Shown in pieces: positions 63,618-64,000 of a DNA stretch of 64,000 nt. The stretch is taken from contig NZ_CAJFCL010000005.1 in NCBI RefSeq assembly GCF_904063065.1, forward strand, positions 248,001-312,000, written 5' to 3'. Positions within the stretch are counted from its first letter, which is position 1. Each line of letters starts with the position of its first letter. The notes beneath the pieces are model-generated. The model did not search any database. It was not told where the DNA came from and saw nothing but the letters and a program-made list of their open reading frames with translations. The position numbers and the translations under genes are program-made. Origin of the DNA: Pseudomonas paraversuta. GTDB lineage: Bacteria; Pseudomonadota; Gammaproteobacteria; Pseudomonadales; Pseudomonadaceae.

Positions 63618-64000
63618 ATGGGACAAATCATCGTACTGTCGGGCGTGACTGCTCAGGCAGGTGCAAACGCTCCACGTATCACTATGTCGGCGGCCGATCG
63701 GGTGGCTATGCGAATGCCTTATCTCAAGCATGCCGTGAGCGCCAATGAGCTGACCCCTGTCGCAGGCGAAGGGCTGCAAGGTCGCTGTCGAGTCACCGGA
63801 ACCAAACTGATCACTACAGGTGCGGGAAAGGCCAATATGGCTTTGCTCAATCGAGCAGGTCATCTGGGAATAGGCGGATCAGTATTGTCCAGCGCCATGG
63901 GACTCAAGCTGCCAGACGGAAGCGCAACGGCGTCTTACACTATCGTGGTCGCATTCAATATTGGCACCTCGACTGGCAGTATTTACACCACCAGCCGGCA
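63618..64000 (+). CDS. Tail fibre-region protein, cut by window edge
   Basis: At least 127 codons visible (MGQIIVLSGVTAQAGANAPRITMSAADRVAMRMPYLKHAVSANEL...). Opens 7 nt after the fibre gene. Gly/Ala/Thr-rich, consistent with a fibre-associated or receptor-binding module. Too little for a name. Confidence 0.7.
   Translation, partial: MGQIIVLSGVTAQAGANAPRITMSAADRVAMRMPYLKHAVSANELTPVAGEGLQGRCRVTGTKLITTGAGKANMALLNRAGHLGIGGSVLSSAMGLKLPDGSATASYTIVVAFNIGTSTGSIYTTSR

Overview
The window is a Pseudomonas chromosome segment, most likely from the fluorescens/putida side of the genus. Host genes fill positions 1 to about 27.1 kb. From about 27.1 kb to the right edge there is a temperate prophage whose right end lies outside the window. 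The genus call rests on the bkd operon with divergent bkdR, the rbsBACRKD operon, a DUF1654 gene, the I78 inhibitor lipoprotein and the thrS-infC-rpmI-rplT-pheST-ihfA cluster.

Host part. 1-3640: branched-chain keto-acid dehydrogenase genes (bkdA1, bkdA2, start of the E2 gene) and their Lrp-type activator bkdR. 3.6-9.9 kb: a phosphatase-like protein, copC-copD, an LpxO-like hydroxylase, a GntR regulator, a DUF1654-endonuclease I pair behind a perfect LexA box, and periplasmic asparaginase. 10.2-17.2 kb: ribose uptake and catabolism (rbsB-A-C-R-K-D) followed by an exported nucleoside hydrolase, so nucleosides can be split outside the cytoplasm and the ribose taken up. 17.2-19.3 kb: small proteins and a cold-shock protein. 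19.5-27.1 kb: translation genes. The thrS leader holds two stem-loops that look like threonine tRNA anticodon arms, and infC uses an AUU start. A tRNA-Pro(GGG) gene closes the host part.

Prophage. It is a lambda/HK97-like siphovirus inserted next to the 3' end of tRNA-Pro. A tyrosine integrase and an excisionase-like gene lie at the left end. A leftward early operon runs from about 36.5 kb back to the integrase. Its promoter region holds two identical 19-bp repeats that match sites in the cI-cro interval. cI is followed on the same strand by a small membrane protein and an exported TagO-like protein, in the position of lambda rexAB. Rightward come cro, two replication genes, a second tyrosine recombinase, a holin, an HNH endonuclease, terminase, portal, protease, capsid, connector genes, tail genes (including a G/GT slippery site), tape measure, tail tip and a SASA-type esterase tail protein. 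No endolysin was seen inside the window.

Main discovery. A complete diversity-generating retroelement (DGR) sits in the leftward early region at 30.8-33.9 kb: reverse transcriptase, template repeat (TR), Avd-like accessory gene, and two tandem target genes, each ending in a 101-bp variable repeat (VR). I aligned the three repeats by eye. Of 25 TR-to-VR substitutions (12 in one VR, 13 in the other), all 25 fall at adenines of the template coding strand, which is the signature of mutagenic retrohoming. The targets are DUF1566-like proteins without signal peptides, and they lie about 20 kb from the tail genes, which is an unusual place for a phage DGR.
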